A stretch of 32,450 bases of DNA, from contig NCEH01000089.1 of assembly GCA_002304505.1 (NCBI GenBank), positions 1-32,450 on the forward strand, read 5' to 3'. How positions within the stretch are numbered: the first letter of the stretch is position 1; every line of letters begins with the position of its first letter. This DNA comes from Rhizobiales bacterium 32-66-11. Lineage in GTDB: Bacteria > Pseudomonadota > Alphaproteobacteria > Rhizobiales > Xanthobacteraceae. The translations under genes were made by a program, and so were the position numbers. Below are positions 16,969 through 24,922 of this stretch, piece after piece. Below the pieces are notes generated by a model. It was given only the letters and a program-made list of their open reading frames with translations. It ran no database searches and was not told the DNA's origin.

Positions 16969-17001
16969 AGGTGGCGCGCCGCCCCCTCGCATGAGAAAGC
17001 C

Positions 17002-17877
17002 TCAGCGGCGGGCCGCCCGCGCCGTGCCGGCCTTGACGGCCGCCGGCTTGTCCGTGGCTGGCGCGTCTTTGGCCCGCTTATCCTTCAGCGCCGGAGCCTT
17101 GACGCCCGCAGGCTTGAGCGGCGTGACCTTAAGTGATGTATCCTTGAGCGGCGTGCCCGGCACCGGCCGGCGCGGGGATTTCGGCGGGGCGGCGGCCGGT
17201 TCGGAAAAGCTGCCGTCCAGCACGGCGAGGGCGACCTTCGCGGCTTCCTGGATATGCAGGCGGCAGGCCTTTTCCGCCGCGTCCCCGTCGCCGGCGGCGA
17301 TGGCGTCGTAGATGTCGCGGATTTCCACAATGCTGCGCGCCAGCCGGCCGGGCTGGGTCATGGAGGTGAAGCGCAGCAGAGTGATGCGATTGTGCAGGCC
17401 GGTAAGCATCTGGGTGACGAAGACATTTTCGGCGCCGCCCATCAGCACCTTGTAGAACTGGCTCTTCGCCTCGATGAGCGCCAATTGCTCGTTGCTCTTC
17501 ACCGCCTTCATCAACGCCTTCACGGTCTTGTCGAGCGCCTTCACCGCCTGGGGATCGTTGCGCTCGGCAAACTGGCGGCCGGCATAGCCCTCCAGCAGGG
17601 CGCGGATCTCATAGAGCTGGCGCGCCTCCTGCGCCGAAATGCTGCTGACGATGGGCCCGCGGTGGGGGATGGTCTGCACCAGCCCTTCCGCCTCGAGCTG
17701 GCGCAGCGCCTCGCGAATGGAGGTCCGCCCGACGCCGATCAATTCGCACAGCTCGCGCTCCACCAGCCTTTGGCCGGGCTTGAACAGGCCTTTTGCGATG
17801 GCGGCGCGCAGTTTTTCTTCCACCATGAGGCGCAGTGTTGCCGCTTGGCGTGTGATGTGTAGATCCTGATTGTCCAT
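17002..17877 (-). CDS. GntR-family transcriptional regulator (FCD subfamily)
   Basis: A 291-residue DNA-binding regulator. The N-terminal GntR winged helix (KLRAAIAKGLFKPGQRLVER, GVGRTSIREALRQLEAEGLV and HRGPIV) is followed by an all-helical FCD effector domain (EARQLYEIRALLEGYAGRQF to HIQEA). An unusual Lys/Pro/Ala-rich tail of about 65 residues contains repeated LK-x-TPLK-like units. FCD regulators usually respond to organic acids and repress catabolic genes. It diverges from the alcohol dehydrogenase gene at 18092, and a motif in the shared promoter region recurs before the importer operon, suggesting control of the whole cluster. I start at ATG 17877 (MDNQDLHITRQ); a TTG at 17892 is possible. 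Confidence 0.88.
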   Translation of the reverse strand: MDNQDLHITRQAATLRLMVEEKLRAAIAKGLFKPGQRLVERELCELIGVGRTSIREALRQLEAEGLVQTIPHRGPIVSSISAQEARQLYEIRALLEGYAGRQFAERNDPQAVKALDKTVKALMKAVKSNEQLALIEAKSQFYKVLMGGAENVFVTQMLTGLHNRITLLRFTSMTQPGRLARSIVEIRDIYDAIAAGDGDAAEKACRLHIQEAAKVALAVLDGSFSEPAAAPPKSPRRPVPGTPLKDTSLKVTPLKPAGVKAPALKDKRAKDAPATDKPAAVKAGTARAARR

Positions 17878-17902
17878 CGCCCGGCCTGACAAACGTGCGG
17901 TC

Positions 17903-17919
17903 CTGTTTTGACATAACAG
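17903..17919. promoter_or_regulatory. Inverted repeat upstream of gntR
   Basis: CTGTT-TTGACAT-AACAG is a 5-bp-arm palindrome with a 7-base spacer, 26 bases upstream of the gntR start. It could be an autoregulatory operator or part of a promoter (it contains TTGACA). Evidence is position and symmetry only. Confidence 0.25.
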
Positions 17920-17957
17920 GCATGGCCTTCAAACCGCTGTCAATCGCGACGAAAAAT

Positions 17958-17980
17958 ATTGTCTGATTGACTGATAGAAT
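17958..17980. promoter_or_regulatory. Candidate GntR operator between gntR and adh
   Basis: Contains ATTGTCTGAT (17958-17967), which is repeated exactly at 19514-19523 before the importer operon, and a second TGATAG. The whole element is an imperfect palindrome. Its place in the divergent gntR/adh gap fits a regulatory site; binding is inferred. Confidence 0.4.
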
Positions 17981-18091
17981 TGAGGCCGATAATTTTCCCG
18001 CAACGGCCACCCGCGGCGGCACCAAGCCGGCGACCAAGCCAGATCAAAATGCCGGGGCAGCCCTCTGCTGGAAACACTCATTGAGGAAGCC

Positions 18092-19219
18092 ATGCGTATT
18101 CGCGCCGCCGTCCTGCGCGCCTCGCCCGTCGAGCGCCCCTATGCCGTCAACAAGCCGCTGAGCATCGAGACCATCACGCTCGATCCGCCCGGCGCGGACG
18201 AAGTGCTGGTCAAGATCGCCGCCGCCGGCCTTTGCCATTCCGATCTGTCCGTGATCAACGGCGACCGCCTGCGGCCGACCCCCATGGTCATCGGCCATGA
18301 ATGCGCCGGCGTGGTGGAGGAGGTCGGCGCGGGCGTCAGCGACCTGAAGCGCGGCGACAAGGTGGTGATGAGCTTCCTACCCACCTGCGGCCATTGCATG
18401 CCGTGCATGGAAGGGCGCGCCCAATTGTGCGAGCCGGGCCACGCCGCCAACGGGCGCGGCACGCTGCTGTCCGGCGCGCGGCGCTTTGCGTGCGACGACG
18501 GCGCGCAGCCCTATCACCACAGCGGCGTTTCCGCCTTCGCGGAATATGCCGTGGTCTCCCGCCGCTCGGTGGTGAAGATCGATTCGGACATTTCGCTCGT
18601 GGAAGCGGCGCTTTTCGGCTGCGCGGTGATGACCGGGGTGGGCACCGTGGTGAACACCTGCAAGGTGCGCCCCGGCGACAGCGTGGCCGTGGTCGGCCTC
18701 GGCGGCGTCGGCCTGTCCTCCGTGCTCGGGGCCGCGGCGTGCGGCGCGACGCGCATCGTCGCGATCGACCTTGCCCAGGACAAGCTGGACCTGGCCTTGG
18801 AGCTCGGCGCCACCGACGCCTTCCTCGCCACCGATCCGGACATCGTGGAAAAAGTGAAGGCCGCGACCAAGGGCGGCGTGGACCACGCCATCGAGATGGC
18901 CGGCTCGGTGCGCGCGTTCGACCTCGCCTACAAGATCACCCGGCGCGGCGGCAAGACGGCGACGGCGGGGCTCGCCAATCCCAACTCCCAGATCACCTTG
19001 CCGCCGGTGAACCTGGTGGGCGAGGAGCGCACGATCCACGGCAGCTATATGGGCAGCTGCGTGCCGTCGCGCGACATCCCCCGCTTCATCGCCCTCTATG
19101 AGCGCGGCAAGCTGCCGGTGAACCGCCTGCTCTCCAGCACCGGGCCGCTGGAGGAGATCAACGCGGCGTTCGACCTGCTCGACCAGGGCAAGGTCGTGCG
19201 CCACGTCATCACCTTCTAA
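18092..19219 (+). CDS. Zinc-dependent alcohol dehydrogenase
   Basis: A 375-residue medium-chain dehydrogenase/reductase oxidising an alcohol with NAD. Catalytic zinc ligands are Cys48 (GLCHSD), His69/Glu70 (IGHECAG) and Cys177 (FGCAVMTGVG). The structural zinc loop has Cys99, 102, 105 and 113 (CGHCMPCMEGRAQLC). The nucleotide site is GLGGVG at residues 202-207. Spacing follows the class III-like/aryl-alcohol branch, but the specific alcohol cannot be read from the sequence. ATG 18092 has GAGGAAG upstream. It is divergent from gntR and 363 bases before the importer operon, so it probably carries out one oxidation step on the imported compound or its product. Confidence 0.92.
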   Translation: MRIRAAVLRASPVERPYAVNKPLSIETITLDPPGADEVLVKIAAAGLCHSDLSVINGDRLRPTPMVIGHECAGVVEEVGAGVSDLKRGDKVVMSFLPTCGHCMPCMEGRAQLCEPGHAANGRGTLLSGARRFACDDGAQPYHHSGVSAFAEYAVVSRRSVVKIDSDISLVEAALFGCAVMTGVGTVVNTCKVRPGDSVAVVGLGGVGLSSVLGAAACGATRIVAIDLAQDKLDLALELGATDAFLATDPDIVEKVKAATKGGVDHAIEMAGSVRAFDLAYKITRRGGKTATAGLANPNSQITLPPVNLVGEERTIHGSYMGSCVPSRDIPRFIALYERGKLPVNRLLSSTGPLEEINAAFDLLDQGKVVRHVITF

Positions 19220-19263
19220 GATGGCTTGAAAGCGTCACGCGAAGCGGACCGATATCGCCCGAA

Positions 19264-19286
19264 ATGCCCGGCCCCGTGCCGGGCAT
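19264..19286 (+). terminator. Hairpin terminator after adh
   Basis: A perfect 9-bp stem ATGCCCGGC / GCCGGGCAT with a five-base loop, 44 bases past the adh stop. The following T-run is weak, so it may be a rho-independent terminator of modest strength or an RNA-stabilising hairpin. Confidence 0.5.
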
Positions 19287-19323
19287 CCCTGCGTTTGCAC
19301 GCCCGCGCGGGCGCCCGCCATGG

Positions 19324-19427
19324 CTAGAGCGTTTCCCGTTTCATGGAGGCGGGAAAACGCACTATCTCCTCGTATCTATGCGCGTTTTTACGCAAGCCGG
19401 TTTCCGCCTGGCTTGAAGGCGCCCTAA
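19324..19427. repeat. Intergenic palindromic repeat of Hyphomicrobiales type
   Basis: A roughly 104-base element starting CTAGAGCGTTTCCCG and ending GAAGGCGCCCTAA. It holds two hairpins: GCGTTTCCCG / CGGGAAAACGC (19329-19360, one bulged A) and CAAGCC / GGCTTG (19393-19415). Its outer ends are themselves imperfectly complementary. From memory, elements with this TAGAGCGTTT...AAGCCGGTTTCCGC layout occur in many intergenic copies in Hyphomicrobiales genomes. Only one copy is in this window. Confidence 0.5.
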
Positions 19428-19513
19428 TTTCCACCCCGGATTCGCGCCGTTTCCCACACCCTCCCGCGCGGCGGCGCCTGCCGGACAAGAAACCTGTTTT
19501 GTCATGTTGACGG

Positions 19514-19533
19514 ATTGTCTGATAGCAGGCAAT
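19514..19533. promoter_or_regulatory. Candidate GntR operator before importer operon
   Basis: ATTGTCTGATAGCAGGCAAT is a 20-bp palindrome with 8-bp arms (one mismatch) around ATAG. Its first ten bases repeat the motif in the gntR/adh gap. It lies 50 bases before the binding-protein gene and directly after a TTGACG (19507-19512) that could be a -35 box, a position suited to repression. Confidence 0.45.
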
Positions 19534-19582
19534 CTTCCCACAAGGTCAGCGACAAGCTGCGGATTTCTTGGAGGAGACGTTT

Positions 19583-20884
19583 ATGATTGCAAAGGCCGCC
19601 ATGGCTGCGCTCAGCGCTGCCGTACTCGCGATTACGCCCGCATCCGCGGTTGAAAAACCCAAGGAGCTGGTGATCGGAATCACCACCTTCCTGTCCGGTC
19701 CCGCCTCGGTCTTCGGGGTTCCGGGAAAGAATGCGGCGGACATGCTGATCGCCGATATCAACGCCAAGGGCGGCATCCTCGGCGTGCCGGTTCGGGCGAT
19801 CGTCATCGACGAGGGCGCGGGCGCCAACCAGCTCATGTCGGAATATCGCCGCGTGGTGCTGAACGAGGGCGCGCAGGTCATGCTGGCCTCCGTCTCGAGC
19901 GCCAATTGCCTCGCGCTCAGCCCGGTGGCGGAGGACCTGGAAGTCCCGAACATCCTGTGGGATTGCAGCTCGCCGCGCATCTTCGAGGATAATAAATACA
20001 AATATTCCGTGCGCACCCAAGCGCACACCGGCGCGGAAATGCTGGCCGCGGCCTTGTATCTCGTGAAGAACAAGCCGAACTTCAAGACCATCGCCGGCGT
20101 GAACCAGGATTACGCCGCCGGGCGCGACCAGTGGGGCCTGTTCCTCACCGCGCTCAAGGCGCTGAAGCCCGACGTGCAGGTGGTGGCGGAGCTGTTCCCG
20201 AAGTTCGGCGCGCCGGATTATTCCACCGAGATTTCCCGCCTCCAGGCGCTGAAGCCGGACGTGGTGGTGAACACCTCGTGGGGCGGCGATCTCGACACCT
20301 TCGTCCAGCAGGCGGCGGCGCGGGGCTTCATGACCCAGAGCACCTTCGTGCTGCCGCTCGGCGAAAGCTCGCTGGAGCGCCTGGGCGACGCGGTGCCCGC
20401 CGGCGTCATCATCGGCGGACGCGGCGATCATTACTTCCTGCATCCCAAGCATCTCAAGGACGCGGCGTTCCAGGACTTCGTGAAGCGCTATCACGACAAG
20501 ACCGGCGCCTATCCGATCTATCCCGTGTTCCACATGGCACAGGCGATGGCCGCGCTCCAGGATGCCTATGTGAAGGCGGCCAAGGACAATAACGGCCAGT
20601 GGCCCTCCAAGGATCAGCTGCTCGCCGCGTTCCAGAACCTGAAGTTCCACGGCCTCACCAGCGACGTGACCATCCGCGCCGATCACCAGGGCCTGGAAGA
20701 CCAGCTCATCGGCACCACCATCCGCGTGCCGCAATATCCCTTCGCGGTGCTCGACAACATCTCGATCTATCCCGGTGCGCTCGTGACCACGCCCATCGGC
20801 GACAAGTCCGCCGAATGGTTGAGCAAGATCAAGCCCGCGATGGCAAGCGACCCGTCCATCGAAACCTTCGCCGCGGCGAAGTAA
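19583..20884 (+). CDS. HAAT-type ABC transporter substrate-binding protein
   Basis: A 433-residue periplasmic receptor of the Leu/Ile/Val-binding (type I, HAAT) family that delivers substrate to the permeases encoded downstream. The signal peptide MIAKAAMAALSAAVLAITPA ends SA before VEKPKEL. The mature protein has the family pattern VIGITTFLSGPASVFGVPGK, ADMLIADINAKGGILGVPVR and the later TIAGVNQDYAAGRDQWGLFL. The substrate need not be an amino acid: such receptors bind aromatic acids, amides and others, and the neighbouring dehydrogenases argue for an organic acid or alcohol. ATG 19583 is preceded by GGAGGAGAC; a GTG/TTG-type start at 19568 is less likely. Confidence 0.9.
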   Translation: MIAKAAMAALSAAVLAITPASAVEKPKELVIGITTFLSGPASVFGVPGKNAADMLIADINAKGGILGVPVRAIVIDEGAGANQLMSEYRRVVLNEGAQVMLASVSSANCLALSPVAEDLEVPNILWDCSSPRIFEDNKYKYSVRTQAHTGAEMLAAALYLVKNKPNFKTIAGVNQDYAAGRDQWGLFLTALKALKPDVQVVAELFPKFGAPDYSTEISRLQALKPDVVVNTSWGGDLDTFVQQAAARGFMTQSTFVLPLGESSLERLGDAVPAGVIIGGRGDHYFLHPKHLKDAAFQDFVKRYHDKTGAYPIYPVFHMAQAMAALQDAYVKAAKDNNGQWPSKDQLLAAFQNLKFHGLTSDVTIRADHQGLEDQLIGTTIRVPQYPFAVLDNISIYPGALVTTPIGDKSAEWLSKIKPAMASDPSIETFAAAK

Positions 20885-20906
20885 AGGGATCGGAGAGGCC
20901 GTCTTC

Positions 20907-21707
20907 ATGTCCTTGGACATCATCCTTCTGGCCATGCTCGATGGCCTCTCCTACGGCGCCCAGGTGTTCCTGGTCGCCGTAGGGCTTTCGTTGATCTTCG
21001 GCGTCCTGCGGATCGTCAACGTGGCCCATGGGAGCTTCTATGCCATCGGCGCCTATGTGGCGGCGTCGCTGGGCATCTGGATCGCCACCGCCGGCTGGAG
21101 CCCCTGGCTCTCCTATCCCGCCATGCTGGTCGCCGCGATCCTGGTCGGCGTGATCGTGGGCGGCCTCCTGGAGGCGACGCTTCTGCGCCGCATCTACGGC
21201 AAGGAACAGGTGCTCCAGCTGCTGGTCACCTTCGCCGTCTTCATGATCCTGGAAGACGTGCAAAAGGTCACTTGGGGTGTGAAGCCGTATTTCGTCAACA
21301 CGCCGCTGAGCCTGCTCGGCACGGTGAACGTGCTCGGTATCAATTATTCGGTCTATCAGCTTGCGGTCATCCCGCTGGTGGCGCTGTGCGTGCTTTTGGG
21401 GCTGCGCTTCATCCTGCGCTATACGCGAATCGGCCGCATCGTCACCGCCGTGACCGAGGACCGCGAGGCCTCCATGGCCATGGGCGTGGATTCCAGCCGC
21501 GTCTATCTCTTCACCTTCATGGCCGGCGCCGGCCTCGGCCAGATCGAGGGCGCGGCGGTGGCGGCGCTCATGATCGGGCTCGGGCGCTCCATCGCGGTCT
21601 ATCTCGCCCCGGAATTCGACGTGCTGATGCCGTATCTGATCATGTTCGTGGTGCTCCTGTTCAAGCCGCAGGGCCTGTTCAGCACCCTCCAGACGAGGAA
21701 GGTGTGA
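20907..21707 (+). CDS. HAAT ABC transporter permease LivH-type, internally shortened
   Basis: A 266-residue inner-membrane channel subunit. The N-terminal part is normal: GLSYGAQVFLVAVGLSLIFG, VLRIVNVAHGSFYAIGAYVA and the ATLLRRIYGKEQVLQLLVTF block. Near residue 207 the sequence goes from FTFMAGAG directly to LGQIEGAAVAALMIGLGRSI. Relatives have about 35 more residues here, covering a helix and the KAF-x-VVVLGG loop that contacts the ATPases. The frame is kept, so the gap is an in-frame loss of about 105 bases around 21525-21545. It may be non-functional, or the sequence may be wrong. The start has GGAGAGG seven bases upstream, and the stop overlaps livM. Confidence 0.85.
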   Translation: MSLDIILLAMLDGLSYGAQVFLVAVGLSLIFGVLRIVNVAHGSFYAIGAYVAASLGIWIATAGWSPWLSYPAMLVAAILVGVIVGGLLEATLLRRIYGKEQVLQLLVTFAVFMILEDVQKVTWGVKPYFVNTPLSLLGTVNVLGINYSVYQLAVIPLVALCVLLGLRFILRYTRIGRIVTAVTEDREASMAMGVDSSRVYLFTFMAGAGLGQIEGAAVAALMIGLGRSIAVYLAPEFDVLMPYLIMFVVLLFKPQGLFSTLQTRKV

Positions 21708-22642
21708 TGCGCTTCGACCTCCTGTTCGGCGCGATCGCCTTTTGCGCGGTCGCGGGCGTGCCCTTCTTCATTCCCTGGGCGACGGTGATGCTCACCATCG
21801 CGCTCGGCGTGGGGCTTGCGGTGCTGGGCGTCGTGGTCCTGCTGCGGGCGGGGCAGATCTCGTTCGGCCACGGCCTGTATTATGCGGCCGGCGCCTATAC
21901 GGTCGCGTTCCTGGTGCAGGCGCGCCTGGGGCTCGATACGCTGCTGCTGCTGCCGGCGGGCGCGCTGGTGGCCACCGTGATCGCCGTGGCGTTCGGCTTC
22001 TTCGCCGTGCGCTATCGCGACATCTTCTTCGCCATGATCAACCTCGCGGTGTCCATGGTGGCCTTCTCGCTGCTGGAGAAGCTCTATTCCATCACCGGCG
22101 GCGGCGACGGGCTCAACGTGGCGCGGCCGACGCTGGCGGGCCTCAAGCTCGGGCGCGTGTCGTTCGAATTCTGGATGTTCTACACCACCCTTGCGATCGT
22201 CGTCGTGGTGGCGCTGGTGGTGGGGCGCTATCTCGCCTCGCCGCTCGGCAAGGGGCTGGAGGCCATCAAGTCGAACGAGACGCGGCTTGAATATCTCGGC
22301 GTCTCCAGCGCCCGCATCCTGCACATCGCCTATGGCGTGTCGGCCTGCCTCGCTGGCCTCGGCGGCGGCGTCATCGCCATCGTCACGGGCCATGTGGCGC
22401 CGGAATTCGCCTATTGGGTGCGCTCGGGCGAATTCGTCTTCATCGCCATCCTCGGCGGGGCGGGCAATGTGGTGGGCGCGTTCGCCGGCTCGATCGTCTA
22501 CGAGATCGTCCGCAATTACGCCGCCGCGTTCGCCGCCGATTACTGGCAGACCATTCTCGGCGTCTCGCTCATCGCCATCATCATGTTCGCGCCGCAGGGC
22601 CTGACCCAGATGCGCTTCGGCAAGAAGAGGGGCGGAGCATGA
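21707..22642 (+). CDS. HAAT ABC transporter permease, LivM-type
   Basis: A 311-residue second channel subunit. Conserved blocks are LLRAGQISFGHGLYYAAGAY near residue 50, then YLASPLGKGLEAIKSNETRL and the coupling-loop region EFVFIAILGGAGNVVGAFAG, which is intact here unlike in its LivH partner. About eight to nine hydrophobic helices. The start ATG overlaps the livH stop (TGATG), and its own stop overlaps the livG start, showing translational coupling. Length is a little short but within the family range. Confidence 0.9.
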   Translation: MRFDLLFGAIAFCAVAGVPFFIPWATVMLTIALGVGLAVLGVVVLLRAGQISFGHGLYYAAGAYTVAFLVQARLGLDTLLLLPAGALVATVIAVAFGFFAVRYRDIFFAMINLAVSMVAFSLLEKLYSITGGGDGLNVARPTLAGLKLGRVSFEFWMFYTTLAIVVVVALVVGRYLASPLGKGLEAIKSNETRLEYLGVSSARILHIAYGVSACLAGLGGGVIAIVTGHVAPEFAYWVRSGEFVFIAILGGAGNVVGAFAGSIVYEIVRNYAAAFAADYWQTILGVSLIAIIMFAPQGLTQMRFGKKRGGA

Positions 22643-23382
22643 GGCAGATCGTTCTGAAGGCCGAGAATCTGCGCCTGCGCTTCGGCGGCGTGGTGGCCGC
22701 CGACGGTGCCTCGCTGACCGCCCATGCGGGCGAGCGCATCGCCATCATCGGCCCCAACGGGGCCGGCAAGACCACCTTCGTCAATATCTGCACCGGCTAT
22801 CTCAAGCCGCAGTCGGGGGCGGTGATCTTCGAGGGCAAGGACATCACCCAGCTGGCCCCGCGCACCATCGCGCGCGGCGGCATCGGGCGCTCGTTCCAGC
22901 TGCCGCAGCTGTTCCTCGACAATACGGTGTTCGAAAACCTGCTGCTCGCGCTCTCCGCCCGGGAGGGCACCTGGCGGCCCTGGATGCGGCTCGACCGCCA
23001 TCCCAAGGCCGACGAGATGCGCGACATGCTGGAGGTGATCGGCCTTAGCAGCGTGGGAGACCGCCCGGTGCGCGAACTGCCCGAGGGCATGCGCAAGCTG
23101 ATCGACATCGCGCTCGCGCTCGCCCTCAAGCCGCGCCTCGTGTTCATGGACGAGCCGACCAGCGGCGTCTCCAGCCGGGAGAAATTCTCCATCATGGATA
23201 CCCTGGTCCGCGCGCTGGATCACAGCGCCACCACCGCCATCTTCGTCGAGCACGACATGGATGTGGTCTCCCGTTACGCCGATCGCGTGGCGGTGTGGAC
23301 CGGCGGCAAGATCGCCTTGGAGGGGACGCCCGAGCATGTGCTCAACGATCCCGACGTGCGCAAGAACGTGATCGGGGTCTGA
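22639..23382 (+). CDS. HAAT ABC transporter ATP-binding protein, LivG-type
   Basis: A 247-residue cytoplasmic ATPase. Walker A is GPNGAGKTTFVN, the Q-loop region is GRSFQLPQLF, and Walker B is LVFMDEPTSGVS, followed by the His switch FVEHDMDVV. The ABC signature is LPEGMRKLIDIALALAL instead of the usual LSYGQ form. I recall this LPEG variant with the PTSGVS Walker B in one HAAT branch, so it is probably subfamily-specific, not decay. The start overlaps livM by four bases (ATGA). Confidence 0.9.
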   Translation: MRQIVLKAENLRLRFGGVVAADGASLTAHAGERIAIIGPNGAGKTTFVNICTGYLKPQSGAVIFEGKDITQLAPRTIARGGIGRSFQLPQLFLDNTVFENLLLALSAREGTWRPWMRLDRHPKADEMRDMLEVIGLSSVGDRPVRELPEGMRKLIDIALALALKPRLVFMDEPTSGVSSREKFSIMDTLVRALDHSATTAIFVEHDMDVVSRYADRVAVWTGGKIALEGTPEHVLNDPDVRKNVIGV

Positions 23383-23383
23383 C

Positions 23384-24088
23384 ATGCTGAAGATCGAACG
23401 GCTCTCCGCCCAGATCGAAGGCATCGAGGTGCTGCGCCACGCGGACCTTGAGATGCCCCAGGGCTCCACCATCGCCCTCATCGGCCGCAACGGCGCCGGC
23501 AAGACCAGCCTGCTGCGGTCCATCATGGGCTTCATGAAGATCACCGCCGGGCAAGTCACGCTCGACGGCAACAGCCTGGCCCAGGTGCCGCCCCATCGCC
23601 GGCCCTATCTCGGCATCGGCTATGCGCCGGAGGACCGCCGGCTCTATGGGGCCTTCACCCTGGAACAGAACCTGCGCTTTCCCGCCGAGGTCATGCGCCT
23701 GCCGGAAACCGAGATCACGCGCCGCCTGGAGCGGGTCTATGGCGTGCTGCCGGAATTGAAGGACATGCGCGAGCGGCCCGCGGCGGGCCTTTCCGGCGGG
23801 CAAGGCAAGATGGTGGCGCTCGGCCGCGCGCTGATGGCGGGCAACCGCATCATCCTGCTGGACGAGCCGTTCCAGGGCCTCGCGCCGGTGCTGGCGATCC
23901 GCTACGGCACCGCGCTGCGGGCGCTGCGCGACGCGGATCGCGACATCACCTTGCTGATCACCGAATCAAATCCCAGCCTGCTGCGCGCATTCGCCGACCG
24001 GATCTATGTGATCGAGCGCGGCGAGGTCTCCCCCCTCGACAGCCTGCCCGCCTCCTCGCTCGACGATGCCGGGCTGGGCAAGCACTGA
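23384..24088 (+). CDS. HAAT ABC transporter ATP-binding protein, LivF-type
   Basis: A 234-residue second ATPase of the importer. Walker A is GRNGAGKTSLLRSIMGF, the signature is LSGGQGKMVALGRALM and Walker B is IILLDEPFQGLAPVLA. The usual LivF His switch region reads LLITESNPSLLRAFADRIYV: the conserved VEQN is TESN, so the catalytic His/Gln position is altered, as it often is in the LivF partner. It starts two bases after the livG stop. A 46-base gap then leads to the dehydrogenase genes, so the enzymes are probably on the same transcript. Confidence 0.88.
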   Translation: MLKIERLSAQIEGIEVLRHADLEMPQGSTIALIGRNGAGKTSLLRSIMGFMKITAGQVTLDGNSLAQVPPHRRPYLGIGYAPEDRRLYGAFTLEQNLRFPAEVMRLPETEITRRLERVYGVLPELKDMRERPAAGLSGGQGKMVALGRALMAGNRIILLDEPFQGLAPVLAIRYGTALRALRDADRDITLLITESNPSLLRAFADRIYVIERGEVSPLDSLPASSLDDAGLGKH

Positions 24089-24134
24089 GCCAGCGCGGCC
24101 GCCCCGCGCCTCCACGCACCGAAGGACAACACCT

Positions 24135-24887
24135 ATGTCAATGGACGGAAAAGTCGTCATCGTCACCGGCTCGGCGAGCGGCATCGGGCGGGCCGCCGCC
24201 ACGCTGTTCGTACGCGACGGCGCGAAGGTGGTGATCGCCGACAGCAATGAGGAGGCCGCGCGCGAGACCGCCGCGGCCCTCGGCCCCAACGCCCGCGCGC
24301 TGCGCGCCGACGTCAGCAAGGATGCCGACGTGCGCGCGCTCGTCGCCTTCACCCTGGACCAGTTCGGCCGCATCGACGTGCTGGTGAACAATGCCGGGTT
24401 CGGCTTCACCGGCACCGTGGTGAGCATCCCCGAAGCGGATTGGGACCGGCTGATGTCGGTCAATCTGAAGGGCGTGTTCCTGTGCTCCAAGCACGTCATT
24501 CCGGTCATGGCCGCCCAGGGCGGCGGCGCGATCGTCAACACCGGCTCCTATACCGCCGGCGTCGGGATTGCGGATCGCGCGGCCTATGTGGCCTCCAAGG
24601 GCGGCGTGGTCTCGCTCACGCGCGCCATGGCGCTCGACCATGTGGACCAGAACATCCGGGTGAACGCGGTGGCGCCGGGCACCGTCCATTCCCCCTATTT
24701 CGACCGCATGTTCGCGCAATCCGCCGATCCCGCCGGGATGAAGAAGGCGCTCGACGACCGCGCCCCCATGCATCGCATGGGCCGGCCGGAGGAGATCGCC
24801 GAAGCCATCCTCTGGCTCGCCTCCGACAAATCGGCGTTCGCCACCGGGTCCACCCTCACCATCGACGGCGGCACCTCCATCTGGTGA
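24135..24887 (+). CDS. Short-chain dehydrogenase/reductase (SDR)
   Basis: A 250-residue cytoplasmic oxidoreductase. The Rossmann motif TGSASGIG lies at residues 11-18, NNAG at 85-88, and the catalytic Ser138, Tyr151 and Lys155 are in NTGSYTAGVGIADRAAYVAS followed by KGG. The end is DGGTSIW, typical of classical SDRs. Asp36 after the second strand (VVIADSNEE) favours NAD over NADP. The substrate is unknown; 3-oxoacyl or sugar/polyol-type alcohols are all possible. AAGGA lies about eight bases before the chosen ATG; a second ATG two codons later is an alternative. It sits inside the importer operon. Confidence 0.9.
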   Translation: MSMDGKVVIVTGSASGIGRAAATLFVRDGAKVVIADSNEEAARETAAALGPNARALRADVSKDADVRALVAFTLDQFGRIDVLVNNAGFGFTGTVVSIPEADWDRLMSVNLKGVFLCSKHVIPVMAAQGGGAIVNTGSYTAGVGIADRAAYVASKGGVVSLTRAMALDHVDQNIRVNAVAPGTVHSPYFDRMFAQSADPAGMKKALDDRAPMHRMGRPEEIAEAILWLASDKSAFATGSTLTIDGGTSIW

Positions 24888-24922
24888 TGGCGGGTTCGCG
24901 TTTTTTTCAAGGAGCTAGTCCC

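Noticed and set aside
22639..23382. Degenerate ABC signature LPEG in LivG-1 as gene decay
   Set aside because: Other motifs are intact and the LPEG/PTSGVS combination is recalled from a coherent HAAT subfamily, so it is likely normal.
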